Below, piece by piece: positions 50,290 to 61,237 of a stretch of 64,000 nucleotides of DNA (position 1 is the first letter of the stretch; the number at the start of each line of letters is the position of its first letter). This DNA is from Osmia lignaria lignaria (lineage: Eukaryota; Arthropoda; Insecta; Hymenoptera; Megachilidae), in the NCBI RefSeq assembly GCF_051020975.1, contig NW_027478162.1:16492001-16556000 (forward strand). Reading direction: 5' to 3'. Below the pieces are notes generated by a model, which was not told the origin of the DNA, did not search any database, and saw only the letters and a list, made by a program, of their open reading frames with translations. The position numbers and the translations under genes are program-made.

Positions 50290-53200
50290 TCAGACGCGTA
50301 GTTCTCGAGATATATCAAGATATTTAAAAGTTCCGAAGCCGCACCAACATAATAGAGATACAGAAACACCGTGGCCCCTTTCTTTGAGATAACTCTGCAC
50401 TATTGCGAGCTGCAAATGCCACTTCCAGCTTAGCTGTGCAGAAGAAGAACAACAAGAAGAAGAAATATCTCGAAATATGTCCGTCAGGCCCCTTCCCTTG
50501 AGATAAATCTGCAAATATCTCGGAAACGAAGAGAGCTATGGCAAAATGTTAAGAGACCTTTTTTGTAGAGAATTAAGTTTCCTACTTTTCATATCCTATG
50601 ATATTTTTTGATCAGATGCGTAGTTCTCGAGATATATCAAGATATTTAAAAGTTCCGAAGCCGCACCAACATAATAGAGATACAGAAACACCGTGGCCCC
50701 TTTCTTTGAGATAACTCTGCACTAGTGCGAGCCGCAAATGCCACTTCCAGCTTAGCTGTGCAGAAGAAGAACAACAAGAAGAAGAAATATCTCGAAATAT
50801 GTCCGTCAGGCCCCTTCCCTTGAGATAAATCTGCAAATATCTCGGAAACGAAGCGAGCTATGGCAAAATGTTAAGAGACCTTTTTTGTAGAGAATTATGT
50901 TTCCTACTTTTTATGTTCTATGATATTTTTTGATCAGACCCGTAGTTCTCGAGATATATCAAGATATTTAAAAGTTCCGAAGCCGCACCAACATAATAGA
51001 GATACAGAAACACCGTGGCCCCTTTCTTTGAGATATCTCTGCACTATTGCGAGCTGCAAATGCCACTTCCAGCTTAGCTGTGCAGAAGAAGAACAACAAG
51101 AAGAAGAAATATCTCGAAATATGTCCGTCAGGCCCCTTCCCTTGACATAAATCTGCAAATATCTCGGAAACGAAGCGAGCTATGGCAAAATGTTAAGAGA
51201 CCTTATTTGTAGAGAATTAAGTTTCCTACTTTTTACGTTCTATGATATTTTTTGATCAGATGCGTAGTTCTCGAGATATATCAAGATATTTAAAAGTTCC
51301 GAAACCGCACCAACATAATAGAGATACAGAAACACCGTGGCCTCTTTCTTTGAGATATCTCTGCACTATTGCGAGCTGCAAATGCCACTTCCAGCTTAGC
51401 TGTGCAGAAGAAGAACAACAAGAAGAAGAAATATCTCGAAATATGTCCGTCAGGCCCCTTCCCTTGACATAAATCCGCAAATATCTCGGAAACGAAGCGA
51501 GCTATGGCAAAATGTTAAGATACCTTATTTGTAGAGAATTAAGTTTCCTACTTTTTACGTTCTATGATATTTTTTGATCAGATGCGTAGTTCTCGAGATA
51601 TATCAAGATATTTAAAAGTTCCGAAGCCGCACCAACATAATAGAGATACAGAAACACCGTGGCCCCTTTCTTTGAGATAACTGTGCACTAGTGCGAGCCG
51701 CAAATGCCACTTCCAGCTTAGCTGTGCAGAAGAAGAACAACAAGAAGAAGAAATATCTCGAAATATGTCCGTCAGGCCCCTTCCCTTGAGATATATCTGC
51801 AAATATCTCGGAAACGAAGCGAGCTATGGCAAAATGTTAAGAGACCTTTTTTGTAGAGAATGATGTTTCCTACAATTTATGTTCTATGATATTTTTTGAT
51901 CAGAAGCGTAGTTTTCGAGATATATCGAGATATTTAAAAGTTCCGAAGCCGCACCAACATAATAAAGATCCAGAAACACCGTGGCCCCTTTCTTTGAGAT
52001 AACTGTGCACTAGTGCGAGCCGCAAATGCCACTTCCAGCTTAGCTGTGCAGAAGAAGAACAACAAGAAGAAGAAATATCTCGAAATATGTCCGTCAGGCC
52101 CCTTCCCTTGAGATAAATCTGCAAATATCTCGGAAACGAAGCGAGCTATGGCAAAATGTTAAGAGACCGTTTTTGTAGAGAATTAAGTTTCCTACTTTTT
52201 ATGTTCTATGATATTTTTTGATCAGACACGTAGTTCTCGAGATATATCAAGATATTTAAAAGTTCCGAAGCCGCACCAACATAATAGAGATACAGAAACA
52301 CCGTGGCCCCTTTCTTTGAGATAACTCTGCACTATTGCGAGCTGCAAATGCCACTTCCAGCTTAGCTGTGCAGAAGAAGAACAACAAGAAGAAGAAATAT
52401 CTCGAAATATGTCCGTCAGGCCCCTTCCCTTGAGATAAATCTGCAAATATCTCGGAAACGAAGAGAGCTATGGCAAAATGTTAAGAGACCTTTTTTGTAG
52501 AGAATTAAGTTTCCTACTTTTCATGTTCTATGATATTTTTTGATCAGATGCGTAGTTCTCGAGATATATCAAGATATTTAAAAGTTCCGAAGCCGCACCA
52601 ACATAATAGAGATACAGAAACACCGTGGCCCCTTTCTTTGAGATAACTCTGCACTAGTGCGAGCCGCAAATGCCACTTCCAGCTTAGCTGTGCAGAAGAA
52701 GAACAACAAGAAGAAGAAATATCTCGAAATATGTCCGTCAGGCCCCTTCCCTTGAGATATATCTGCAAATATCTCGGAAACGAAGCGAGCTATGGCAAAA
52801 TGTTAAGAGACCTTTTTTGTAGAGAATTATGTTTCCTACTTTTTATGTTCTATGATATTTTTTGATCAGACCCGTAGTTCTCGAGATATATCAAGATATT
52901 TAAAAGTTCCGAAGCCGCACCAACATAATAGAGATACAGAAACACCGTGGCCCCTTTCTTTGAGATAACTCTGCACTACTGCGAGCCGCAAATGCCACTT
53001 CCAGCTTAGCTGTGCAGAAGAGGAACAACAAGAAGAAGAAATATCTCGAAATATGTCCGTCAGGCCCCTTCCCTTGAGATAAATCTGGAAATATCTCGGA
53101 AACGAAGCGAGCTATGGCAAAATGTTAAGAGACCTTTTTTGTAGAGAATTAACTTTCCTACTTTTTATGTTGTATGATATTTTTTGATCAGATGCGTAGT

Positions 53201-54153
53201 TCTCGAGATATATCAAGATATTTAAAAGTTCCGAAGCCGCACCAACATAATAGAGATACAGAAACACCGTGGCCCCTCTCTTTGAGATAACTCTGCACTA
53301 TTGCGAGCTGGAAATGCCACTTCCAGTTTAGCTGTGCAGAAGAAGAACAACAAGAAGCAAAAATATCTCGAAATATGTCCGTTAGGCCCCTTCCCTTGAG
53401 ATAAATCTGCAAATATCTCGGAAACGAAGCGAGCTATGGCAAAATGTTAAGAGACCTTATTTGTAGAGAATTAAGTTTCCTACCTTTTACGTTCTATGAT
53501 ATTTTTTGATCAGATGCGTAGTTCTCGAGATATATCAAGATATTTAAAAGTTCCGAAGCCGCACCAACATAATAGAGATACAGAAACACCGTGGCCCCTT
53601 TCTTTGCGATAACTCTGCACTATTGCGAGCTGCAAATGCCACTTCCAGCTTAGCTGTGCAGAAGAAGAACAACAAGAAGAAGAAATATCTCGAAATATGT
53701 GCGTTAGGCCCCTTCCCTTGAGATAAATCTGCAAATATCTCGGAAACGAAGCGAGCTATGGCAAAATGTTAAGAGACCTTTTTTGTAGAGAATTAAGTTT
53801 CCTATTTTCTATGTTCTATGATATTTTTTGATCAGATGCGTAGTTCTCGAGATATATCAAGATATTTAAAAGTTCCGAAGCCGCACCAACATAATAGAGA
53901 TACAGAAACACCGTGGCCCCTTTCTTTGAGATATCTCTGCACTATTGCGAGCTGCAAATGCCACTTCCAGCTTAGCTGTGCAGAAGAAGAACAACAAGAA
54001 GAAGAAATATCTCGAAATATGTCCGTCAGGCCCCTTCCCTTGAGATAAATCTGCAAATATCTCGGAAACGAAGCGAGCTATGGCAAAATGTTAAGAGACC
54101 GTTTTTGTAGAGAATTAAGTTTCCTACTTTTTATGCTCTATGATATTTTTTGA
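50290..54153. repeat. 12-unit HOR, first copy (3,864 bp): a b c d e f a' b' g h i j
   Basis: Units and markers: a 50290 (TATGCTCTATG); b 50612 (CATATCCTATG); c 50934 (CAGACCCG, GAGATATCTC, TTGACATAAATC); d 51256 (GAAACCGC, GCCTCTTT, AAATCCGC); e 51578 (preceded by AAGATACC; AACTGTGC); f 51900 (GAATGATG linker, AATAAAGATCC); a' 52222 (CAGACACG); b' 52544; g 52866 (CACTACTGCG, AAGAGGAAC, CTGGAAATATC); h 53188 (AATTAACTTTCC linker, GAAGCAAAAAT); i 53510 (TTTGCGATAAC, ATGTGCGTTAG); j 53832 (TATTTTCTATG linker). 50017-52334 matches 53881-56198 with no difference seen in spot checks. Confidence 0.9.
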
Positions 54154-54797
54154 TCAGACGCGTAGTTCTCGAGATATATCAAGATATTTAAAAGTTCCGA
54201 AGCCGCACCAACATAATAGAGATACAGAAACACCGTGGCCCCTTTCTTTGAGATAACTCTGCACTATTGCGAGCTGCAAATGCCACTTCCAGCTTAGCTG
54301 TGCAGAAGAAGAACAACAAGAAGAAGAAATATCTCGAAATATGTCCGTCAGGCCCCTTCCCTTGAGATAAATCTGCAAATATCTCGGAAACGAAGAGAGC
54401 TATGGCAAAATGTTAAGAGACCTTTTTTGTAGAGAATTAAGTTTCCTACTTTTCATATCCTATGATATTTTTTGATCAGATGCGTAGTTCTCGAGATATA
54501 TCAAGATATTTAAAAGTTCCGAAGCCGCACCAACATAATAGAGATACAGAAACACCGTGGCCCCTTTCTTTGAGATAACTCTGCACTAGTGCGAGCCGCA
54601 AATGCCACTTCCAGCTTAGCTGTGCAGAAGAAGAACAACAAGAAGAAGAAATATCTCGAAATATGTCCGTCAGGCCCCTTCCCTTGAGATAAATCTGCAA
54701 ATATCTCGGAAACGAAGCGAGCTATGGCAAAATGTTAAGAGACCTTTTTTGTAGAGAATTATGTTTCCTACTTTTTATGTTCTATGATATTTTTTGA

Positions 54798-57700
54798 TCA
54801 GACCCGTAGTTCTCGAGATATATCAAGATATTTAAAAGTTCCGAAGCCGCACCAACATAATAGAGATACAGAAACACCGTGGCCCCTTTCTTTGAGATAT
54901 CTCTGCACTATTGCGAGCTGCAAATGCCACTTCCAGCTTAGCTGTGCAGAAGAAGAACAACAAGAAGAAGAAATATCTCGAAATATGTCCGTCAGGCCCC
55001 TTCCCTTGACATAAATCTGCAAATATCTCGGAAACGAAGCGAGCTATGGCAAAATGTTAAGAGACCTTATTTGTAGAGAATTAAGTTTCCTACTTTTTAC
55101 GTTCTATGATATTTTTTGATCAGATGCGTAGTTCTCGAGATATATCAAGATATTTAAAAGTTCCGAAACCGCACCAACATAATAGAGATACAGAAACACC
55201 GTGGCCTCTTTCTTTGAGATATCTCTGCACTATTGCGAGCTGCAAATGCCACTTCCAGCTTAGCTGTGCAGAAGAAGAACAACAAGAAGAAGAAATATCT
55301 CGAAATATGTCCGTCAGGCCCCTTCCCTTGACATAAATCCGCAAATATCTCGGAAACGAAGCGAGCTATGGCAAAATGTTAAGATACCTTATTTGTAGAG
55401 AATTAAGTTTCCTACTTTTTACGTTCTATGATATTTTTTGATCAGATGCGTAGTTCTCGAGATATATCAAGATATTTAAAAGTTCCGAAGCCGCACCAAC
55501 ATAATAGAGATACAGAAACACCGTGGCCCCTTTCTTTGAGATAACTGTGCACTAGTGCGAGCCGCAAATGCCACTTCCAGCTTAGCTGTGCAGAAGAAGA
55601 ACAACAAGAAGAAGAAATATCTCGAAATATGTCCGTCAGGCCCCTTCCCTTGAGATATATCTGCAAATATCTCGGAAACGAAGCGAGCTATGGCAAAATG
55701 TTAAGAGACCTTTTTTGTAGAGAATGATGTTTCCTACAATTTATGTTCTATGATATTTTTTGATCAGAAGCGTAGTTTTCGAGATATATCGAGATATTTA
55801 AAAGTTCCGAAGCCGCACCAACATAATAAAGATCCAGAAACACCGTGGCCCCTTTCTTTGAGATAACTGTGCACTAGTGCGAGCCGCAAATGCCACTTCC
55901 AGCTTAGCTGTGCAGAAGAAGAACAACAAGAAGAAGAAATATCTCGAAATATGTCCGTCAGGCCCCTTCCCTTGAGATAAATCTGCAAATATCTCGGAAA
56001 CGAAGCGAGCTATGGCAAAATGTTAAGAGACCGTTTTTGTAGAGAATTAAGTTTCCTACTTTTTATGTTCTATGATATTTTTTGATCAGACACGTAGTTC
56101 TCGAGATATATCAAGATATTTAAAAGTTCCGAAGCCGCACCAACATAATAGAGATACAGAAACACCGTGGCCCCTTTCTTTGAGATAACTCTGCACTACT
56201 GCGAGCCGCAAATGCCACTTCCAGCTTAGCTGTGCAGAAGAGGAACAACAAGAAGAAGAAATATCTCGAAATATGTCCGTCAGGCCCCTTCCCTTGACAT
56301 AAATCTGCAAATATCTCGGAAACGAAGCGAGCTATGGCAAAATGTTAAGAGACCTTATTTGTAGAGAATTAAGTTTCCTACTTTTTACGTTCTATGATAT
56401 TTTTTGATCAGATGCGTAGTTCTCGAGATATATCAAGATATTTAAAAGTTCCGAAACCGCACCAACATAATAGAGATACAGAAACACCGTGGCCTCTTTC
56501 TTTGAGATATCTCTGCACTATTGCGAGCTGCAAATGCCACTTCCAGCTTAGCTGTGCAGAAGAAGAACAACAAGAAGAAGAAATATCTCGAAATATGTCC
56601 GTCAGGCCCCTTCCCTTGACATAAATCCGCAAATATCTCGGAAACGAAGCGAGCTATGGCAAAATGTTAAGATACCTTATTTGTAGAGAATTAAGTTTCC
56701 TACTTTTTACGTTCTATGATATTTTTTGATCAGATGCGTAGTTCTCGAGATATATCAAGATATTTAAAAGTTCCGAAGCCGCACCAACATAATAGAGATA
56801 CAGAAACACCGTGGCCCCTTTCTTTGAGATAACTGTGCACTAGTGCGAGCCGCAAATGCCACTTCCAGCTTAGCTGTGCAGAAGAAGAACAACAAGAAGA
56901 AGAAATATCTCGAAATATGTCCGTCAGGCCCCTTCCCTTGAGATATATCTGCAAATATCTCGGAAACGAAGCGAGCTATGGCAAAATGTTAAGAGACCTT
57001 TTTTGTAGAGAATGATGTTTCCTACAATTTATGTTCTATGATATTTTTTGATCAGAAGCGTAGTTTTCGAGATATATCGAGATATTTAAAAGTTCCGAAG
57101 CCGCACCAACATAATAAAGATCCAGAAACACCGTGGCCCCTTTCTTTGAGATAACTGTGCACTAGTGCGAGCCGCAAATGCCACTTCCAGCTTAGCTGTG
57201 CAGAAGAAGAACAACAAGAAGAAGAAATATCTCGAAATATGTCCGTCAGGCCCCTTCCCTTGAGATAAATCTGCAAATATCTCGGAAACGAAGCGAGCTA
57301 TGGCAAAATGTTAAGAGACCGTTTTTGTAGAGAATTAAGTTTCCTACTTTTTATGTTCTATGATATTTTTTGATCAGACACGTAGTTCTCGAGATATATC
57401 AAGATATTTAAAAGTTCCGAAGCCGCACCAACATAATAGAGATACAGAAACACCGTGGCCCCTTTCTTTGAGATAACTCTGCACTATTGCGAGCTGCAAA
57501 TGCCACTTCCAGCTTAGCTGTGCAGAAGAAGAACAACAAGAAGAAGAAATATCTCGAAATATGTCCGTCAGGCCCCTTCCCTTGAGATAAATCTGCAAAT
57601 ATCTCGGAAACGAAGAGAGCTATGGCAAAATGTTAAGAGACCTTTTTTGTAGAGAATTAAGTTTCCTACTTTTCATGTTCTATGATATTTTTTGATCAGA

Positions 57701-58017
57701 TGCGTAGTTCTCGAGATATATCAAGATATTTAAAAGTTCCGAAGCCGCACCAACATAATAGAGATACAGAAACACCGTGGCCCCTTTCTTTGAGATAACT
57801 CTGCACTAGTGCGAGCCGCAAATGCCACTTCCAGCTTAGCTGTGCAGAAGAAGAACAACAAGAAGAAGAAATATCTCGAAATATGTCCGTCAGGCCCCTT
57901 CCCTTGAGATATATCTGCAAATATCTCGGAAACGAAGCGAGCTATGGCAAAATGTTAAGAGACCTTTTTTGTAGAGAATTATGTTTCCTACTTTTTATGT
58001 TCTATGATATTTTTTGA
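54798..58017. repeat. Perfect tandem duplication, copy 1 (3,220 bp, 10 units)
   Basis: Units c d e f m d e f a' b'. Read line by line against the next 3,220 bp, no difference was found. The identical stretch is wider than the unit boundaries: 54693-58119 equals 57913-61339, about 3,427 bp. It is bounded on the left by AAATCTGC versus ATATCTGC and on the right by GAGATATC versus GAGATAAC. Inside it, c d e f is followed by m d e f, a 1,288-bp sub-repeat. Confidence 0.92.
56086..56407. repeat. Mosaic monomer m (also at 59306-59627)
   Basis: The left end has CAGACACG of type a', the middle has CACTACTGCGAGCCGC and AAGAGGAAC of type g, and the right end has TTGACATAAATC of type c, after which type d follows as it does after c. 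Each part matches a different neighbour type exactly at its markers, so at least two exchange points lie within one 322-bp unit. Confidence 0.75.
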
Positions 58018-61000
58018 TCAGACCCGTAGTTCTCGAGATATATCAAGATATTTAAAAGTTCCGAAGCCGCACCAACATAATAGAGATACAGAAACACCGT
58101 GGCCCCTTTCTTTGAGATATCTCTGCACTATTGCGAGCTGCAAATGCCACTTCCAGCTTAGCTGTGCAGAAGAAGAACAACAAGAAGAAGAAATATCTCG
58201 AAATATGTCCGTCAGGCCCCTTCCCTTGACATAAATCTGCAAATATCTCGGAAACGAAGCGAGCTATGGCAAAATGTTAAGAGACCTTATTTGTAGAGAA
58301 TTAAGTTTCCTACTTTTTACGTTCTATGATATTTTTTGATCAGATGCGTAGTTCTCGAGATATATCAAGATATTTAAAAGTTCCGAAACCGCACCAACAT
58401 AATAGAGATACAGAAACACCGTGGCCTCTTTCTTTGAGATATCTCTGCACTATTGCGAGCTGCAAATGCCACTTCCAGCTTAGCTGTGCAGAAGAAGAAC
58501 AACAAGAAGAAGAAATATCTCGAAATATGTCCGTCAGGCCCCTTCCCTTGACATAAATCCGCAAATATCTCGGAAACGAAGCGAGCTATGGCAAAATGTT
58601 AAGATACCTTATTTGTAGAGAATTAAGTTTCCTACTTTTTACGTTCTATGATATTTTTTGATCAGATGCGTAGTTCTCGAGATATATCAAGATATTTAAA
58701 AGTTCCGAAGCCGCACCAACATAATAGAGATACAGAAACACCGTGGCCCCTTTCTTTGAGATAACTGTGCACTAGTGCGAGCCGCAAATGCCACTTCCAG
58801 CTTAGCTGTGCAGAAGAAGAACAACAAGAAGAAGAAATATCTCGAAATATGTCCGTCAGGCCCCTTCCCTTGAGATATATCTGCAAATATCTCGGAAACG
58901 AAGCGAGCTATGGCAAAATGTTAAGAGACCTTTTTTGTAGAGAATGATGTTTCCTACAATTTATGTTCTATGATATTTTTTGATCAGAAGCGTAGTTTTC
59001 GAGATATATCGAGATATTTAAAAGTTCCGAAGCCGCACCAACATAATAAAGATCCAGAAACACCGTGGCCCCTTTCTTTGAGATAACTGTGCACTAGTGC
59101 GAGCCGCAAATGCCACTTCCAGCTTAGCTGTGCAGAAGAAGAACAACAAGAAGAAGAAATATCTCGAAATATGTCCGTCAGGCCCCTTCCCTTGAGATAA
59201 ATCTGCAAATATCTCGGAAACGAAGCGAGCTATGGCAAAATGTTAAGAGACCGTTTTTGTAGAGAATTAAGTTTCCTACTTTTTATGTTCTATGATATTT
59301 TTTGATCAGACACGTAGTTCTCGAGATATATCAAGATATTTAAAAGTTCCGAAGCCGCACCAACATAATAGAGATACAGAAACACCGTGGCCCCTTTCTT
59401 TGAGATAACTCTGCACTACTGCGAGCCGCAAATGCCACTTCCAGCTTAGCTGTGCAGAAGAGGAACAACAAGAAGAAGAAATATCTCGAAATATGTCCGT
59501 CAGGCCCCTTCCCTTGACATAAATCTGCAAATATCTCGGAAACGAAGCGAGCTATGGCAAAATGTTAAGAGACCTTATTTGTAGAGAATTAAGTTTCCTA
59601 CTTTTTACGTTCTATGATATTTTTTGATCAGATGCGTAGTTCTCGAGATATATCAAGATATTTAAAAGTTCCGAAACCGCACCAACATAATAGAGATACA
59701 GAAACACCGTGGCCTCTTTCTTTGAGATATCTCTGCACTATTGCGAGCTGCAAATGCCACTTCCAGCTTAGCTGTGCAGAAGAAGAACAACAAGAAGAAG
59801 AAATATCTCGAAATATGTCCGTCAGGCCCCTTCCCTTGACATAAATCCGCAAATATCTCGGAAACGAAGCGAGCTATGGCAAAATGTTAAGATACCTTAT
59901 TTGTAGAGAATTAAGTTTCCTACTTTTTACGTTCTATGATATTTTTTGATCAGATGCGTAGTTCTCGAGATATATCAAGATATTTAAAAGTTCCGAAGCC
60001 GCACCAACATAATAGAGATACAGAAACACCGTGGCCCCTTTCTTTGAGATAACTGTGCACTAGTGCGAGCCGCAAATGCCACTTCCAGCTTAGCTGTGCA
60101 GAAGAAGAACAACAAGAAGAAGAAATATCTCGAAATATGTCCGTCAGGCCCCTTCCCTTGAGATATATCTGCAAATATCTCGGAAACGAAGCGAGCTATG
60201 GCAAAATGTTAAGAGACCTTTTTTGTAGAGAATGATGTTTCCTACAATTTATGTTCTATGATATTTTTTGATCAGAAGCGTAGTTTTCGAGATATATCGA
60301 GATATTTAAAAGTTCCGAAGCCGCACCAACATAATAAAGATCCAGAAACACCGTGGCCCCTTTCTTTGAGATAACTGTGCACTAGTGCGAGCCGCAAATG
60401 CCACTTCCAGCTTAGCTGTGCAGAAGAAGAACAACAAGAAGAAGAAATATCTCGAAATATGTCCGTCAGGCCCCTTCCCTTGAGATAAATCTGCAAATAT
60501 CTCGGAAACGAAGCGAGCTATGGCAAAATGTTAAGAGACCGTTTTTGTAGAGAATTAAGTTTCCTACTTTTTATGTTCTATGATATTTTTTGATCAGACA
60601 CGTAGTTCTCGAGATATATCAAGATATTTAAAAGTTCCGAAGCCGCACCAACATAATAGAGATACAGAAACACCGTGGCCCCTTTCTTTGAGATAACTCT
60701 GCACTATTGCGAGCTGCAAATGCCACTTCCAGCTTAGCTGTGCAGAAGAAGAACAACAAGAAGAAGAAATATCTCGAAATATGTCCGTCAGGCCCCTTCC
60801 CTTGAGATAAATCTGCAAATATCTCGGAAACGAAGAGAGCTATGGCAAAATGTTAAGAGACCTTTTTTGTAGAGAATTAAGTTTCCTACTTTTCATGTTC
60901 TATGATATTTTTTGATCAGATGCGTAGTTCTCGAGATATATCAAGATATTTAAAAGTTCCGAAGCCGCACCAACATAATAGAGATACAGAAACACCGTGG

Positions 61001-61237
61001 CCCCTTTCTTTGAGATAACTCTGCACTAGTGCGAGCCGCAAATGCCACTTCCAGCTTAGCTGTGCAGAAGAAGAACAACAAGAAGAAGAAATATCTCGAA
61101 ATATGTCCGTCAGGCCCCTTCCCTTGAGATATATCTGCAAATATCTCGGAAACGAAGCGAGCTATGGCAAAATGTTAAGAGACCTTTTTTGTAGAGAATT
61201 ATGTTTCCTACTTTTTATGTTCTATGATATTTTTTGA
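58018..61237. repeat. Perfect tandem duplication, copy 2 (3,220 bp, 10 units)
   Basis: Exact repeat of 54798-58017 as far as I can read, followed by the g h i tail found after b' in the first 12-unit copy. Either a very recent duplication or, until checked with spanning reads, a possible assembly duplication. Confidence 0.92.
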
